Positions 23,901 to 36,014 are shown, counted from the stretch's first letter. The stretch is DNA of 64,000 nt from Avena insularis (GCA_023614405.1 CM042694.1:483821392-483885391), one strand, 5' to 3'. Notes: generated by a model not told the origin, from the letters alone. A program made the numbers and translations.

Positions 23901-25954
23901 AAAAGGAGAATTTTCTGGTTCGGCTCCTTCTCGAGAGATCAGCTGATCTGAGCCAAACTCTACATACTACCTCCTCTTCGATTGTTTGCAAAATGTGGCC
24001 AAATTTGTCGCCATGCAAATTCTCTCATATGGGACCATCAACATAAAGTGTGATGGTTGATATATATGGCCTTAACCTTGGTCGTTCGGCTTGAAATCCA
24101 ATAATGGTCATACTCGTTGACCAGTAAGCTTAAAAATCGTTGAAATTTCACCACTTACACTTTTAGGTTAGAATTTTACATGGGCATGGAAGTACATTTT
24201 ACATCAAGGACCTAAAAAAGGGGAAATTACATCGAGGTCCATACATTTAGCACAAAGGACCCTAAAATTAAGCAAGGAAAACAGTCGGGTTTGGCTCCTT
24301 CTTAAGAGAGTAGCTGGTTGAGCCATACTGTTCATACTACTTCATCTTCGATTGTTTTCAAAATATGGCAAAATTTGTCGGTGTGCAATTTTTTGAATAT
24401 GGGATCATGACATTGGTCGTTCATCTTGAAATCCCATAATGGTTCATACTCATCGACAACTAAGCTTAAATTCATTTAAATTGCACCACATACTTTTAGG
24501 TTAGATTTTTACATGGTTGGTCGGAGTACATTTTACACCGGGGACCGAAAAAAGCAATAATTACATTGAGGTTCATACATTTATCATAAAGCTCCCTAAA
24601 AGGAAAAAAAATCTGGTTCGGCTCCTCGAGAGATCAGCTGATCTGAGCCATACTCTACGCACTACTTCCTCTTCGATTGTTTTCAAAATAGGGAAATTTG
24701 TCGCCATGCAAATTATCTCATATGGGATCATCAACATAAAGTATGACGTTATATGGCTTTGACCTTGGTAGTTCACCTTGAAATCCAATAATTTTCATAC
24801 TCATTGACAAGTAAGCTTAAAATCGTCTAAATTTCACCACTTATACTTTTAGGTTAGAATTTTACACGGGCGTAGAAGTACATTTTACATCAAGGACCTA
24901 AAAAAATGAAAATTACACCGAGGTCCATACATTTAGCACAAAGGACCCTTAAATTCAGCAAGGAAAATAGTCGGGTTCGACTCCTGCTCTAGAGAGCAGC
25001 TGATCGAGCCACACTCTTCACACTACTTCATCTTCGATTGTTTTCAAAATATGGCCAAATTTGTCGGCATGCAAATCCTTGGATATGGGATCATATGCAT
25101 AAAGTATGATGTAGATATGGCTTGACCTTGGCCGTTTGTCTTGAAAATCCAAGAATATGGTTCATACTCGTTGACAACTAAGATTAAATTCGATTAAATT
25201 TCACCACTTACTTTTAGTTTAGAATTTTACACGGTCGGTGGGAGTACATTTTACATCAAGGGCCTAAAAAAGGAAAATTACATGGAGGTCCATACATTTA
25301 GCACAAAGGACCCTACAAAGGAAAACTTTCTGTTTCGTCTCCTTACTGAGAGACCAGTTGATCTGAGCCAAACTCTTTGTACTACTTCCTCTTTGATTAT
25401 TTTCAAAATTTGGCCAAATCTGTTGCCATGCATATTCTCTGATATGGGATCATCAGCATAAAGTATGATGTTTATATGACCTTGACCTTGGTCGTTCGAC
25501 TAAAATCCAAGAATGTTCATACTTATTGACAAGTAAGCTTAAAAATCGTCTAAATTTCACCACTTACACTTTTAGGTTAGAATTTTACACGGTGTGTGGA
25601 AGTACATTTTACATCAAGTACCCAAAAAAAGGGAAAATTACATCGATGTCCATACATTTAGCACCCCCCTAAAAATAAGCAAGGAAAACGGTCGTGTATG
25701 GCTCCTTCTCGAGAGAGCAGCTGATCGAGCCATACTCTTCGTACTACTTCATCTTCGATTGTGTTCAAAATATGTCCAAATCTATCGACATGCTAATTCT
25801 TGGACATGGCATCATCACCATAAAGTATGATTTTGATATGGCCTTGACATTGGTTGTTCGGCTTGAAATCCAAGAATTTTCATACTCGTTGATAACTAAG
25901 CTTAAATTTGTTCAAATTTCACCACTTACACTTTTTGGTTAGAATTTTACACAG
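20987..25954 (+). repeat. Tandem array of about 355-bp monomers in two subtypes
   Basis: A landmark GGTTCGGCTCCTTCTCGAGA (with variants) recurs at about 20989, 21341, 21711, 21990, 22359, 22729, 23086, 23590, 23917, 24288, 24615, 24974, 25331 and 25694. Typical spacing is 327-371 bp. Subtype A has GATCGAGCCATAC and ATTCTTGGATATGGG; subtype B has GATCCGAGCCAAAC or GATCTGAGCCAAAC and ATTCTCTCATATGGG. From 22729 the order is A-B-A-B-A-B-A-B-A. One monomer near 21711 is shortened and the step 23086-23590 is 504 bp because the linker is partly duplicated (23330-23560). No coding capacity. The array continues after the retrotransposon at 32683. Confidence 0.9.
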
Positions 25955-25959
25955 ATGGT

Positions 25960-26548
25960 TGATACATTGCAAATGTATCTATAATTTTTGATGTTCCATG
26001 CTTCGTTTTATCCACTTTCTTGTGTTTTGTTCCAACTTTGGAGTACTTTTCATATGATTTCTTGGACTAATCTATTAACAAGAGCCACAGTGCCTGCTTT
26101 TCTGCTGTTTTTGGTTCCAGGAAAGTCAGAAAATGAATATTCTCGGAATTGGACGGGACAAAAGCCAAAGTGCCTATTTTTCCGGAAGGTATCAAGTGCC
26201 AGAATACGAGACGGAGAGGGGCCAGGGGCCGGCCACACCACCTGGCCGTGCGGCTAGGCTTGGCCCGCACCAGGGGGTGGTCTGGCCGACCCCAGCACCC
26301 CCTCGGCCTCTCCTTCCGCCTATAAGTTGCCCTCAGGACGAAAACCCTAGGTACCCGATCAAAAATCCACGAAAGAGTTTGTAGCCGCCGTCATCTCCAT
26401 CCCTAGATCAGGAGGGTCTGAAGCTCTTTTCGGCACCCTGCCAGAGAGGGGAATTCACCCTGGAGGCCTTCTTCATCACCATGCAAGCCTCCGGTGTGAT
26501 GCGTGAGTAGTTCATCCTTGGATTACGGATCCATGTAGTAGCTAGATG
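25960..26548 (+). repeat. 5' LTR of the Athila-like element, 3' two-thirds deleted
   Basis: Aligned with 31088-31676 of the 3' LTR. Agreement ends at GTAGCTAGATG; the 3' LTR continues GATGGTTCTCC whereas here the text becomes gag coding sequence. Confidence 0.88.
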
Positions 26549-28375
26549 CTGCTTCCCATCTAAATAATTTTGTTGAACTTTGTGAGATGCAAAAGCATAG
26601 GGATATAGATGGTGATATTATTAAGCTGAAATTGTTTCCTTTCTCTTTGAGAGGAAAAGCTAAAGAATGGTTGAATTCCTTAACTAGGAATAGTATTGAT
26701 TCTTGGACTAAGTGCAAAGATGCTTTTAATGGAAAATACTATCCTCTTGCTAAGATTATATCTATGAGAAGTGAAATATTGAAGTTTAAACAACTTGATA
26801 ATGAGCATGTTGCTCAATCTTGGGAAAGAATGAAATCTTTGGTAAAGAATTGTCCCACTCATGGACTGACTGCTTGGATGATCATCCAAACTTTTTATGC
26901 AAGATTGAACTATTCTTCAAGGAACCTATTGGATTCTGCTGCTGAAGGTACCTTTATGACCATCACTTTGGGTGCTGCAACAAAACTTCTGGACCATATG
27001 ATGGTTAATTATTCTGGATGGCATACTGAGAGAGCTCCACAAGGTAAGAAGGTAAATTTTGTTGAGGAAACCTCCTCCTTGAGTGATAAGATTGATATTA
27101 TTATGTCTATGCTTGTTAATGGGAAAGCCCATATTGATCCAAATAATGTTCCTTTAGCCTCTTTGGTTGCTCAAGAAGAGCAAGTTGATGTGAACTTCAT
27201 AAGAAATAACAACTTTGCAATAATTCTTATGGTAATAATGCTTATAGGAACAATTTTGGTAACAACAATTATAAGCCTTATCCTCCTAATACTACTTATG
27301 GCTATAATGGTAAATCTAAATTACCTAGTGAAGGAAGAATTTTAGAAGTTGAAAGAGCCACTAAAAACTTCATGCAAATGCAATATGAGCAAAATAAGCT
27401 ATTTACTAAAACTATGGAGGAACAATCTATCATTTTGAAGAACATTAGCCATCAACTTGAGAGTCTAAATAGGGAAATTCCTAGTTTACAATTGAAACTC
27501 TCTAATGCTGAAAGAAATATATCATATCTATCTGAAGCTCAATCTTCATTGATTAATAAAATGGCTGCTAACCTGAAACTAATGAGAATCCCTTTGCAGC
27601 TACTAATGCCATACAAGTAAGAATTGATGAAAATGTTAGATTATTAGCCGAATTACATGCTAAGTGGGAAAGAGAAGATGAAATTGCTAGAAACATTAGT
27701 GTTTCTACTATTACCACCACTAGTGTTGAGGCTAGTAATAGTCCTACTACTTTAGATGATAAAGTTGATTTTGATCTTGATGGTTGCAACATCTCCGAAG
27801 TTATTAAGTTCCTACAAAAGCTTGCTAAAAGTCCTAATGCTAGTGCTATGAACATGGCTTTTACAAAACACATTACTGATGCTCTCATAAAAATTAAAGA
27901 AGAAAAGATGAAACATAAAGCTTCTATTCCTATAAAGCAAGAAGATGGTTGGGAACCCATCATTAATATGAAAGTGAATGACTTTGATTCCAAAGCTTTG
28001 TGTGATCTTGATAGTAGTGTTTCTATTATGCCTAGAAGGATTTATGATATGCTTGATTTGCCTCCTCTTGAAGATTGCTATTTGAATGTCCCACTTGATG
28101 ATAATGCTAAAAAGAAACTCATGGGGACTCTTAATGATGTTCTTATTATGGTTAATGATTCCTATGTCCCCGTTGATTTCTATGTTTTGGATGTTGCATA
28201 TAATGCTTCTTGTCCTATTACTTTGGGAAGACCTTTTCTTAGAACTGTTGGTGCCATCATTGATATGAAAGAAGGCACCATTAAATATCAACTCCCACTC
28301 AAGAAAGGTATAGAACACTTCGCTAAAAAGAGAGAAAAGATTTCTTTATCCTATGAAAACAAAATTTGGTCTTAA
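26549..28375 (+). pseudogene. gag: Athila-type gag and retropepsin, frameshifted
   Basis: The gag domain is clear at 26560-27210: FPFSLRGKAKEWLNSL, WERMKSLVKNCPTHG and LLDSAAEGTF are Athila gag signatures. A frameshift near 27210 moves the Asn/Tyr-rich stretch to another frame; it continues as a coiled coil (27372-27590: QNKLFTKTMEEQ, LESLNREI). After a further shift a third frame (27600-28375) holds the Athila protease region: ALCDLDSSVSIMP, where the family normally has D-L-G-A-S, then LPPLEDCYLNV and ITLGRPFLRTVGAIIDM. Thus the active-site triad is altered. The frame ends at 28375 with no link to reverse transcriptase. The normal gag start is deleted. Confidence 0.85.
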
Positions 28376-31069
28376 TGCTTCTTCATTTGAGAACACTTGA
28401 TTCTTTCTTTGCTTCTTATGCCTAACTTAAAGGCGTTAAAGAAAAGTACTTGTTGGGACATAACCCAAGAGTTTTAGTTGAGTCTTGGAAGTTATTACCT
28501 CTGTAATAACCTCTCCTTATCCTTTTTATTTGCTTTTTGAGCCAAGAGTAACCTCTAATGAGAGTGAAGTAATGATTGGGAAAGTTGCTGTCCCGAAACA
28601 GATTTTTGTGCTTCACCGTAAAAATTTGTGAGAGAGTTATGTACGTCGGTTTGAGCTGTAATTTTTTGTGCTTCTGCCCCAGGTTGTTATCTAACTTTAG
28701 TTAGTTCAACACTTTTTTATTTGAGCAACATAAGGTCTTCTAAAAAATTCGTCTTTACCTGCTGGTCTGTTTTGACAGATTTCTGCCATTTTCTGCATTT
28801 GCTTCTTATTAGTTCCTTCTTGAGTTCTTTTGGGGAATTGAGCTTTTTTAGGGAAGTGATACAGTAGCTAGTGTTCTAATGGAAGTTTAGTTGGTGTTAT
28901 AACTGAATCTTAAGACTTATTTATATTAAGTGCACTAATGTTGCTAATGAGATTGTGTGAAGTTTTGTATGAAGGAAAATTTTCAGGTGTATGGAAGGAA
29001 TGAGTAATGAGATGAAGGATGGACTAAAGCTCAAGCTTGGGGATGCCACGCATGTCACTCCAAGAAATATCCAATAAGTACAAGCGTCAAAGCTTGGGGA
29101 TGCCCAAGGCATCCCCTTCTTCATCAATAAAAATTCCAGGTTTCTTCCAAACGCTTCATTTTTATTGTTTCATGCACAGTTATGTTTTTCTTGGAGCGTC
29201 TTCTTTTTCGTTTTCATTTTGGTTTTTAGTTTGCTTGGTTTGATTAGTTTTCTGAATAAGTTGGTTGGACCCCCTCTTTCATACGTTGGTTTGCAATTAG
29301 TTTGGTTTGGTTTGGAAAAGAGTAGGAAAGTTCATACTTATGTGGTAAAAAGAGCTCATTTTTGACTGTGGCTATGCTTTATCATGCCATGATTGATATT
29401 GTTTTGGCTATATGCTTAGTATTCTTTGCTGTAGCATGACTTGTTATAAACAATTGAGATTGCTTAATGTGCCTTGGATGAATCATGCACTGTTTTAGCA
29501 TATTAAAGCATAGTATAGTGGTATTCTCCTTTGATGCTTTATTTGGGTTGACTTGGCACATGCTCACACCATGTTATGACTGTCACAAGTCACCATATCC
29601 TTTATGATCCTTTAGTTTTCAACTTTTACTATCACTTTATGCTTTGATCAATGATGTTTTGTCGCTCTGCATGATTATGGCCATTATTGCTCTCTTAGTT
29701 TGTCGCTCCCAGTCTTATGCTAGCCTCCACGACAAAGTATGAGTTCCACTCATGCATCCAACTCCCTAAACCAAGTTATTCCAAAGAGTCCACCATACCT
29801 ACCTACTAGCTTATGCTATTCCAAGTATATTTATGCTTTTGTTTACCTTCCACTTGTTATGAGAAAACTAGTGATTATAGCTCTCACGAACTTGATGGCA
29901 CACTTTACTTTATTGCCTCTAATAAACTTGAACCATTGGGTCCTTCTTTGTTGCGTATATGCTTGCGCTTTATAAGTTGAAATTAGCAGAACCATGTTTC
30001 ATGGGGAACGCTTTCAACATTGCACTTGTACTTTGTACCCCGTTGATATCATGTTATTTTGCTTACGGATCCCGATTGTGAAATAAAAGTGGAACTTGTA
30101 AGATCATGGAGTTTGTATGTGTGTTAGAAACGCCTCAGCTAGCCTAAGCCATGCGTAATCATTGTGGAATCTTGCATCATCTCGATAATGAGCACTCTAT
30201 GAAGCATCCTCAATTAAAACCTATGCAAATTGCAAATAAAAATATTGCTGAGATGCTCATTGTATGCTTGCCTTGTCATTTTGATTATGGGAAAGCTCCA
30301 TATCATGTGCAAGGGTACCTGCTGGCAGTTCTTAATGATACACATATACTTACAATGACAAGAGCTTACTCATGACTGAAGTTGAGTAGCATGAGGATTG
30401 GTCTTCATAAGTAAGGGGCATGAGATTTCGGTTTATAACTTGTCAAGCATATCCTCTTAGTTGTGTCACTTTAACCTTAACCACTTCAAGATGCTTATGA
30501 TAGGGGCAATGAGAGCTGAAAACTACAAGTACCATAATTTTTGGAAGCTCTTTATGAGACTTGAATCCCTACTTCCTTTTACAAAAGGCTTTTCTTCCAC
30601 CATTATATTGAGTCTCCACCTTCTATCTTTATGCACTTACTTTGAGAGCATAGTGGCCATTCTTAGTTCTATGTGCATTGTCCCAAGACTAGTTGATTGA
30701 TGCATAACTTGTTATTGCTTGTTTGAAACTATTGTATCTAGTCACTCTTATGAACTTTGAAGGTGTCCTATGCATTTATATTTGCTACTCTATTGAGGGA
30801 CAAGCTAAATACTTTTATGCTATGTTTTCTTTATGTGAAACAAACAAACGTCTTGCAAAGCATGTTATTCATGAATCTTTTGTTTGTACCTTTTCATATT
30901 GCATCATAGTCTCTTTGCCTATTGCTAGAACTTTGTCTTTCATGTTATGATTGAAGTACTATGATCCCAGCTTTGAATGTTTTGCAAATACTTTGATCAA
31001 GTCTTTGATGGTGCATGTCACCTCAAAAATTATTTTTATTTATCACTTACCTACTCGAGGACGAGCAGG
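28376..31069 (+). other. Non-coding interior of the Athila-like element
   Basis: About 2.7 kb between the protease frame and the 3' LTR with only short frames and no pol similarity. It includes a perfect hairpin (29096-29116) and text typical of the untranslated interior of this family (repeated CAAGCTTGGGGATGCC at about 29030 and 29090). In an autonomous relative this position would follow or contain pol and an env-like gene. Confidence 0.7.
29096..29116 (+). other. Perfect 9-bp stem hairpin in element RNA
   Basis: GGGGATGCC and GGCATCCCC pair perfectly around the loop CAA. A related left arm alone occurs at about 29034-29045. Possible RNA structural element; function unknown. Confidence 0.6.
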
Positions 31070-31087
31070 AGTTAAGCTTGCGGGTGT
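31070..31087 (+). other. Polypurine tract region of the Athila-like element
   Basis: GAGCAGGAGTTAAGCTTGCGGGTGT precedes the LTR start TGATACATT; this arrangement (purine-rich, then AAGCTTG-GGGTGT) is typical of the family. Confidence 0.6.
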
Positions 31088-32682
31088 TGATACATTGCAA
31101 ATGTATTTATAATTTTTGATGTTCCATGCTTGGTTTTATCCACTTTCTTGTGTTTTGTTCCAACTTTGGAGTACTTTTCATATGATTTCTTGGACTAACC
31201 TATTAACAAGAGCCATAGTGCCAGCTGCCTATTTTCTGCTGTTTTTGGTTCCAGGAAAGTCAGAAAATGAATATTCTCGGAATTGGACGGGACAAAAGCC
31301 AAAGTGCTTATTTTTCCGGAAGGGATCAAGTGCCAGAATACGAGACGGAGAGGGGCCAGGGGCCGGCCACACCACCTGGCCGCACGGCCAGGCTTGGCCC
31401 GCGCCAGGGGGTGGTCTAGCTGACCCCAGCACCCCCTCGGCCTCTCCTTCCGCCTATAAGTTGCCCTCGGGACGAAAACCCTAGGTACCCGATCAAAAAT
31501 CCACGAAAGAGTCTCAGAGTCACGCCATCTCCATCCCTAGATCGAGAGGGATCTGAAGCTCTTCCGGCACCGCCGGAGAGGGAATCACCACGAGGCCTTC
31601 TTCATCACCATGCAAGCCTCCGGTGTGATGCGTGAGTAGTTCATCCTTGGACTACGGATCCATGTAGTAGCTAGATGGATGGTTCTCCTCCTTTGTGCTT
31701 TCATGTTTAGATCTTGTGAGCTCCTTTCATGATCAAGATCATCTATTTGTAATCATACATGTTGTGTTTGTGGGGATCCGATGGATATTGAGATGCTATT
31801 TCAGATTGATTATTGATTCTATCATGTCTTTGTTATTTGTGATCTTGCATGCTTTCCGCTGTTAGTAGCTATCTTGACCAAGTAGATGCTAGCAACTCCA
31901 AGAGTTAGTATTTATGCTCGATAGTGGGTTCATGCCTCTGGTAATCTGGGGAAGTGACAGAAATCTCTAAGGTACTAGATGTGCTGTTGCTACTAGGGAG
32001 AAAACAACGATCATTTGTTCATAGAACAGTTATATTGTTTACTTTACACGCAGTTCGTAAAGCAATAATCTGTTGCTTGCAACTTAATACTGGAGGGGGT
32101 TCGGATGATAACCTGAAGGTGGATTATTAGTCATAGATGCAGTTGGATGGCGGTCTATGTATTATGTTGTAATGCCCAATCAAGTCTCAAAGGAGTCAAG
32201 ATGATTAGTATATGCATGTATTGCTTTCTCGGTGTTTGTAAATTGCCCTATTGTAATTTGTTCACCCAACATGTTATCTATCTAAGGAGAGCCACCTCTA
32301 GTGAACTATGGATCCCGGTCCTTGTCTTTTACATACAATCTATAAACTGTTTACTGCTTTGTGTTTACTTTCTGTAAACTTTTACTTCTTTCCATTCGAT
32401 ACGTTTAATCCTTTGTTTTCCGCAAAACACGGTGAGATTGACAACCTCATCGCAAGTTGGGGACAAAGTTCTGTGGTTGTGTTGTGCAGGTCTCCACGTT
32501 GCTACTAGCACCGGTAGTGCGCCCTGCCAAAGCTCAGCTAGTAACACCTTTGGGGTGTTTCCTTGCTCCTACTAGTTCGATTAAACCTTGGTTTCATAAC
32601 TGAGGGAAAACTTACTGCTGTGCTCATCATACCTTCCTCTTGAGGTTCCCAACGAGCTCTACGTTGAAAGTCGAGTGCATCA
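31088..32682 (+). repeat. 3' LTR of the Athila-like element, 1595 bp
   Basis: Begins TGATACATTGC and ends GTGCATCA beside the duplication ATGGT. Related along its length to the solo LTR at 18081-19640 in opposite orientation. Confidence 0.92.
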
Positions 32683-32860
32683 ATGGTGGGGGTACATTTA
32701 CACCAAGGACCTAAAAAAGGTAAAATTACACTAAGGTCCATGCATTTAGCATAAAGGACCATAAACTTTAGCAAAGAAAATAGTCGGGTTCGGCTCCTCG
32801 AGAGAGCAGATGATCGAGCCCTACTCTTCATACTATTTCCTCTTCGATTTACAAGAAAAA
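32683..32860 (+). repeat. Continuation of the tandem array after the retrotransposon
   Basis: After the target duplication, linker text (GGTACATTTACACCAAGGACC and the following ACATTAAGGTCC-type text) leads to a subtype A landmark at 32787 and stops around 32860. It proves that the array existed before the Athila-like insertion. Confidence 0.85.
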
Positions 32861-33146
32861 TTATTGTGGAGGGAACTGGGAGCAGAGTAGTACTATTTTG
32901 AAGGGAACTGGAGCAGAGGAACATGCGTACGTTTTCATTTTATTCAACCTCGCCTATACGCTCTATCCCCACTTCTACACCAAGCGCCGCCGTTCTTCTA
33001 CTCCACAATGCCGCTTTCCGATCTTGTTCACCGCACAATATGAGAATGTTTGTTCTTCTCCCTATCCCGCCTGCCGCCATCGATCTTCCCTCTTTTCCAG
33101 AAAACCAAATCAAGCCACTGTCCCAACTTCCATCAGCTCCCTTGCG

Positions 33147-34601
33147 ATGGCAGGACCGAGCAAGAACAGTGATGATTCTGAGCTGTTCCAGCATGTTTTT
33201 ACCGAAGGCCCGCTTGAAGAACTCATAACCAGATGCGACGTTATCACCGCCGTGAGCCTCACTGGTTCGTCTAAACATCTTCTTGACTTGGCAAAATATA
33301 GTTCAACATTACATGCTTCTTAGCCGTTTGGCCTCCCCTGTGTTCTTCATTCTCACCCGACTAAGAAACCATGGGAATGCAACAAGTACTTCGAGGGCAA
33401 GGGCATGACATGCAAGCTAACGTTGCTGGACAGGTTCTCCTCCGATGTTGTGTTCCTGAATTATATGGGTAAGCAGTGGGTAGGTGCCAATGGAGATTGG
33501 ATCGCCACTATTGGGTCCGAGTGAAAGTGGGAGATTGTCAATGTGTACACTCATCAATGTGTTCCTCTCCCACAAGTCAATGAGTTTGTACCCACCAACG
33601 ATCTGTTTACATTCATGCATAATGATCACCCTATTCTCCTCCAGAAGATTGCTATTTGCCGAGCTCCCACAGCTACGGCTTATTATTTAGATTTCTCTCT
33701 TGTCGCTATCTTTGACTACTCAATTGCTACCTTTGATTGCGATGAGTATGCATGGACAGTTCTTGAGAACCAGTTCCAGTGCTATTTCAGATACAGAGAT
33801 GCACTTATCCACAAGGGTCTGGTGTTTGCAGCCACTAAGAGTGGCAGTGTTTATGTCTGGAATCATCTGTATTTTGGTAAGTTTGATCCATTCCTGTTCT
33901 AAACACTAGCTTCAGTTTTAATGGATGTAAACTAGTGTTGGCTGATTTGGCTTTCATTTCTTTTTGTAGGTCCTATTCTGCTCCCGTCACCACCTGTCAT
34001 GCATCTTGAGGAGGGAAACCTTGATGCCATATATGATGACAAGCACGGACCTAGTTTATGGTTCTTAGCAATATCTGCAGATGAATCTCGCCTTCTTCTT
34101 ATCCATACCGTGGGCATTACTGACGAGGAGTTTTATGGCGGTACTTATTATGGTCATGGCAATCCTGTTGCTGTTCATAGTGTTGATCACTGCGGTCGCA
34201 CTTGTGGCACCTATGCTACTGGGTTTGGCTGCAAGGTGTACTCAAAGGACACTGCTTACTTGTATCCACCTAAGCCATGGATAGAGATTGCTAACCTGGG
34301 AGCATATTCCCTTTTCCTTGGATTGAACTATCCGATTAATATTGCGGTAGGTGGTGCAGATGTTGCCCTAGGATATCTGATGAGAAGCAACTATGTCTAC
34401 ACCTCCCACCATGCAATAGGACTTGGATATACGCCGTTTCCTGAAATATGTTGCTTCAGTCTAAATACCGAAGAAGCAGCTGTTGGTTTCTCAACCAAGG
34501 TTGCATGGAAATCTCCGGAGACTCCATTATGGTTCATCCCGAGCATCGCCAATGCCCGCGATTGGAACCAAACTACCGTAAGTAATCGTAATACTATGTA
34601 A
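33147..34601 (+). pseudogene. DUF295/F-box-type gene with two in-frame stops
   Basis: DUF295 proteins are plant F-box-related beta-propeller proteins expanded in grasses. Exon 1 starts at ATG 33147 (MAGPSKNSDDSELFQ) and stays in one frame to a donor at 33877 (TTTTG/GTAAGT). Exon 2 begins at 33970 after TTTTTGTAG, and the codon split across the junction is Gly. Exon 2 carries the DUF295 hallmark YSLFLGLNYPI and later NYVYTSHHA, ending at a TAA at 34599-34601. Within exon 1 there is a TAG at 33321-33323 and a TGA at 33522-33524 in the same frame. The N-terminus shows no obvious F-box. The last codons run through an ACC/GTAAGT donor-like site, so a third exon may be missing. Stops could be genuine decay or mark an unrecognised intron. 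Confidence 0.7.
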
Positions 34602-34609
34602 TAGGATAG

Positions 34610-35880
34610 CTTAGTTTAGATCAAGTGCAGTAGATGGTCTTGCTTCTCTTTTGTAACTTGGCCTTGTCATAAACTCATAATCTAGACAAGGCTTTGGGCA
34701 TTGTGAGTTGCCTATGGAGGTCACACACATGCATTGATGCGAGGAGGCATGCACACAAAAGCAGACTTGATCGTCAGTTTTATTTCTTCCAATGACAAGT
34801 GTTCGGAGAAAAGGGCAAAATGAATCTGTCACTTTGAAATGCTGCTGAATATGTCCAAGTGACGCTGAATGTGAACTGTGAATTTGTTGATATTTTTGTT
34901 TCTTATTATGTACTGCCGCATCTTTCAAATGCTACTAAACCTATCAAAAGTTTTGTTTGGTACTTGTTCAGATCGACCTGTCGAGTGCAGAATATGGTCT
35001 CGCTTTCCTTTTGAATTAGTCCTTGCTACATCTATTGAATTTCAATGTCCGCATTGCTAAATCTGTCAATTCTTTTGGTCACTGTTTGTGTACTGCCACA
35101 ACCGGTCACTTTGAAATGTTGTGCCGACTCTATCAATTGCTGCTGAATATGAACTAGGAATCTATCTGATATTTGTATGGTCTATTCTATACTGCTGAAT
35201 CTTCCAAATGCTACTGAATTTATCAAATGTTCTGTCGTTACTATTAGTACAATATTTTGTAGAACGAACTGTGATGTACCGGTATTTGGTTAGATGAAGT
35301 GCATCAGATTGTCTTGCTTTTCTTTTGAAACTTAGCATTGTTACAATTATCTGGATGAGTCTTGGGCATTTTGGGTTGCTATGGGCGGTCACAGAGGCAT
35401 TGACCTAAGGAGGACATACTCACACAGAAGCAGACTTGATCGTCGGTTTTGCTTGCTATAATGATTGAGTCTATTCGAAGAACATGCCAAACTGATCGTG
35501 GGCCAAGGTTTTTTTAGCTGGAAGAAGAATTGATTCTCTCTGTACTGCTTTTGAATTTCAAGCAAGAAAGCTACTGAATCTCTCAAATATTCTGTCGTTG
35601 CTATTAGTAAAGCAGTTGTGCAACTAATAGTGATGTACTAGTATTGTATTTCATTGTCTGTATTGCTACATTGGTCACTTTTAAAATGCTGCTGAATTGA
35701 TCAAGTGCTCCTGAATATTAACTTCGAATCTATTGATAATTTTTCTACCTTATTCTGTAATGCTAAATTTTGACATGAAATCTGCCAAAAAGTATTATCA
35801 TTTTCCCCCCGCCCTCGCTGAGGTCTTTGTTTCAAATCCGACAGAGCACATCACAATGCAATTTTTATTAACCAGGAGAA
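34610..35880 (+). repeat. Two diverged copies of a roughly 660-bp downstream segment
   Basis: Text at 34612-34800 (GCAGACTTGATCGTCAG and preceding) recurs at 35275-35460 (GCAGACTTGATCGTCGG), and motifs such as CACTTTGAAATGCTGCTGAA and AATTTGTTGATATTTTTG recur in each unit (34825-34920, 35105-35180, 35665-35740). It looks like local duplication of the 3' flank of the DUF295 gene. No coding capacity. Confidence 0.65.
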
Positions 35881-35891
35881 GAAATCTAGTA

Positions 35892-36014
35892 CTCCCTTCG
35901 ATCCAAATTAATGTTCTCACATTTGTCTAGATTCTGACATATCTAGTCATGGTTTAGTGCTAGATACGTTCAAATCTAGCCAAATCCAAGAACATTAATT
36001 TGGATCAGAGGGAG
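35892..36014. mobile_element. Stowaway MITE, 123 bp
   Basis: Ends CTCCCTTCGATCCAAATTAA and the inverted TTAATTTGGATCAGAGGGAG. TA precedes the left end; the base pair after the right end is TG, so one duplication copy has mutated. Confidence 0.82.

Larger units (their letters stand above)
25960..32682 (+). mobile_element. Non-autonomous Athila-lineage gypsy element inserted in the tandem array
   Basis: It starts TGATACATTGC and ends GTGCATCA, and the flanks ATGGT at 25955-25959 and 32683-32687 are a perfect 5-bp duplication. The order is shortened 5' LTR, Athila-type gag and protease, about 2.7 kb of non-coding DNA, polypurine tract, full 3' LTR. There is no reverse transcriptase or integrase, as in Triticeae families that rely on an autonomous Athila partner (Sabrina is a candidate, not verified). 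The 5' LTR stops at 26548 and jumps straight into gag, so a deletion removed about 1 kb of LTR, the primer site and the gag start. Confidence 0.9.

Noticed and set aside
20987..25954. CRISPR-like or immune array
   Set aside because: Repeats are about 355 bp without spacers, in a plant nuclear context.
32898..33323. Plus ORF of 141 codons beginning before the DUF295 ATG
   Set aside because: Its first 83 codons are leader sequence with no protein character; the likely start is 33147 in the same frame.
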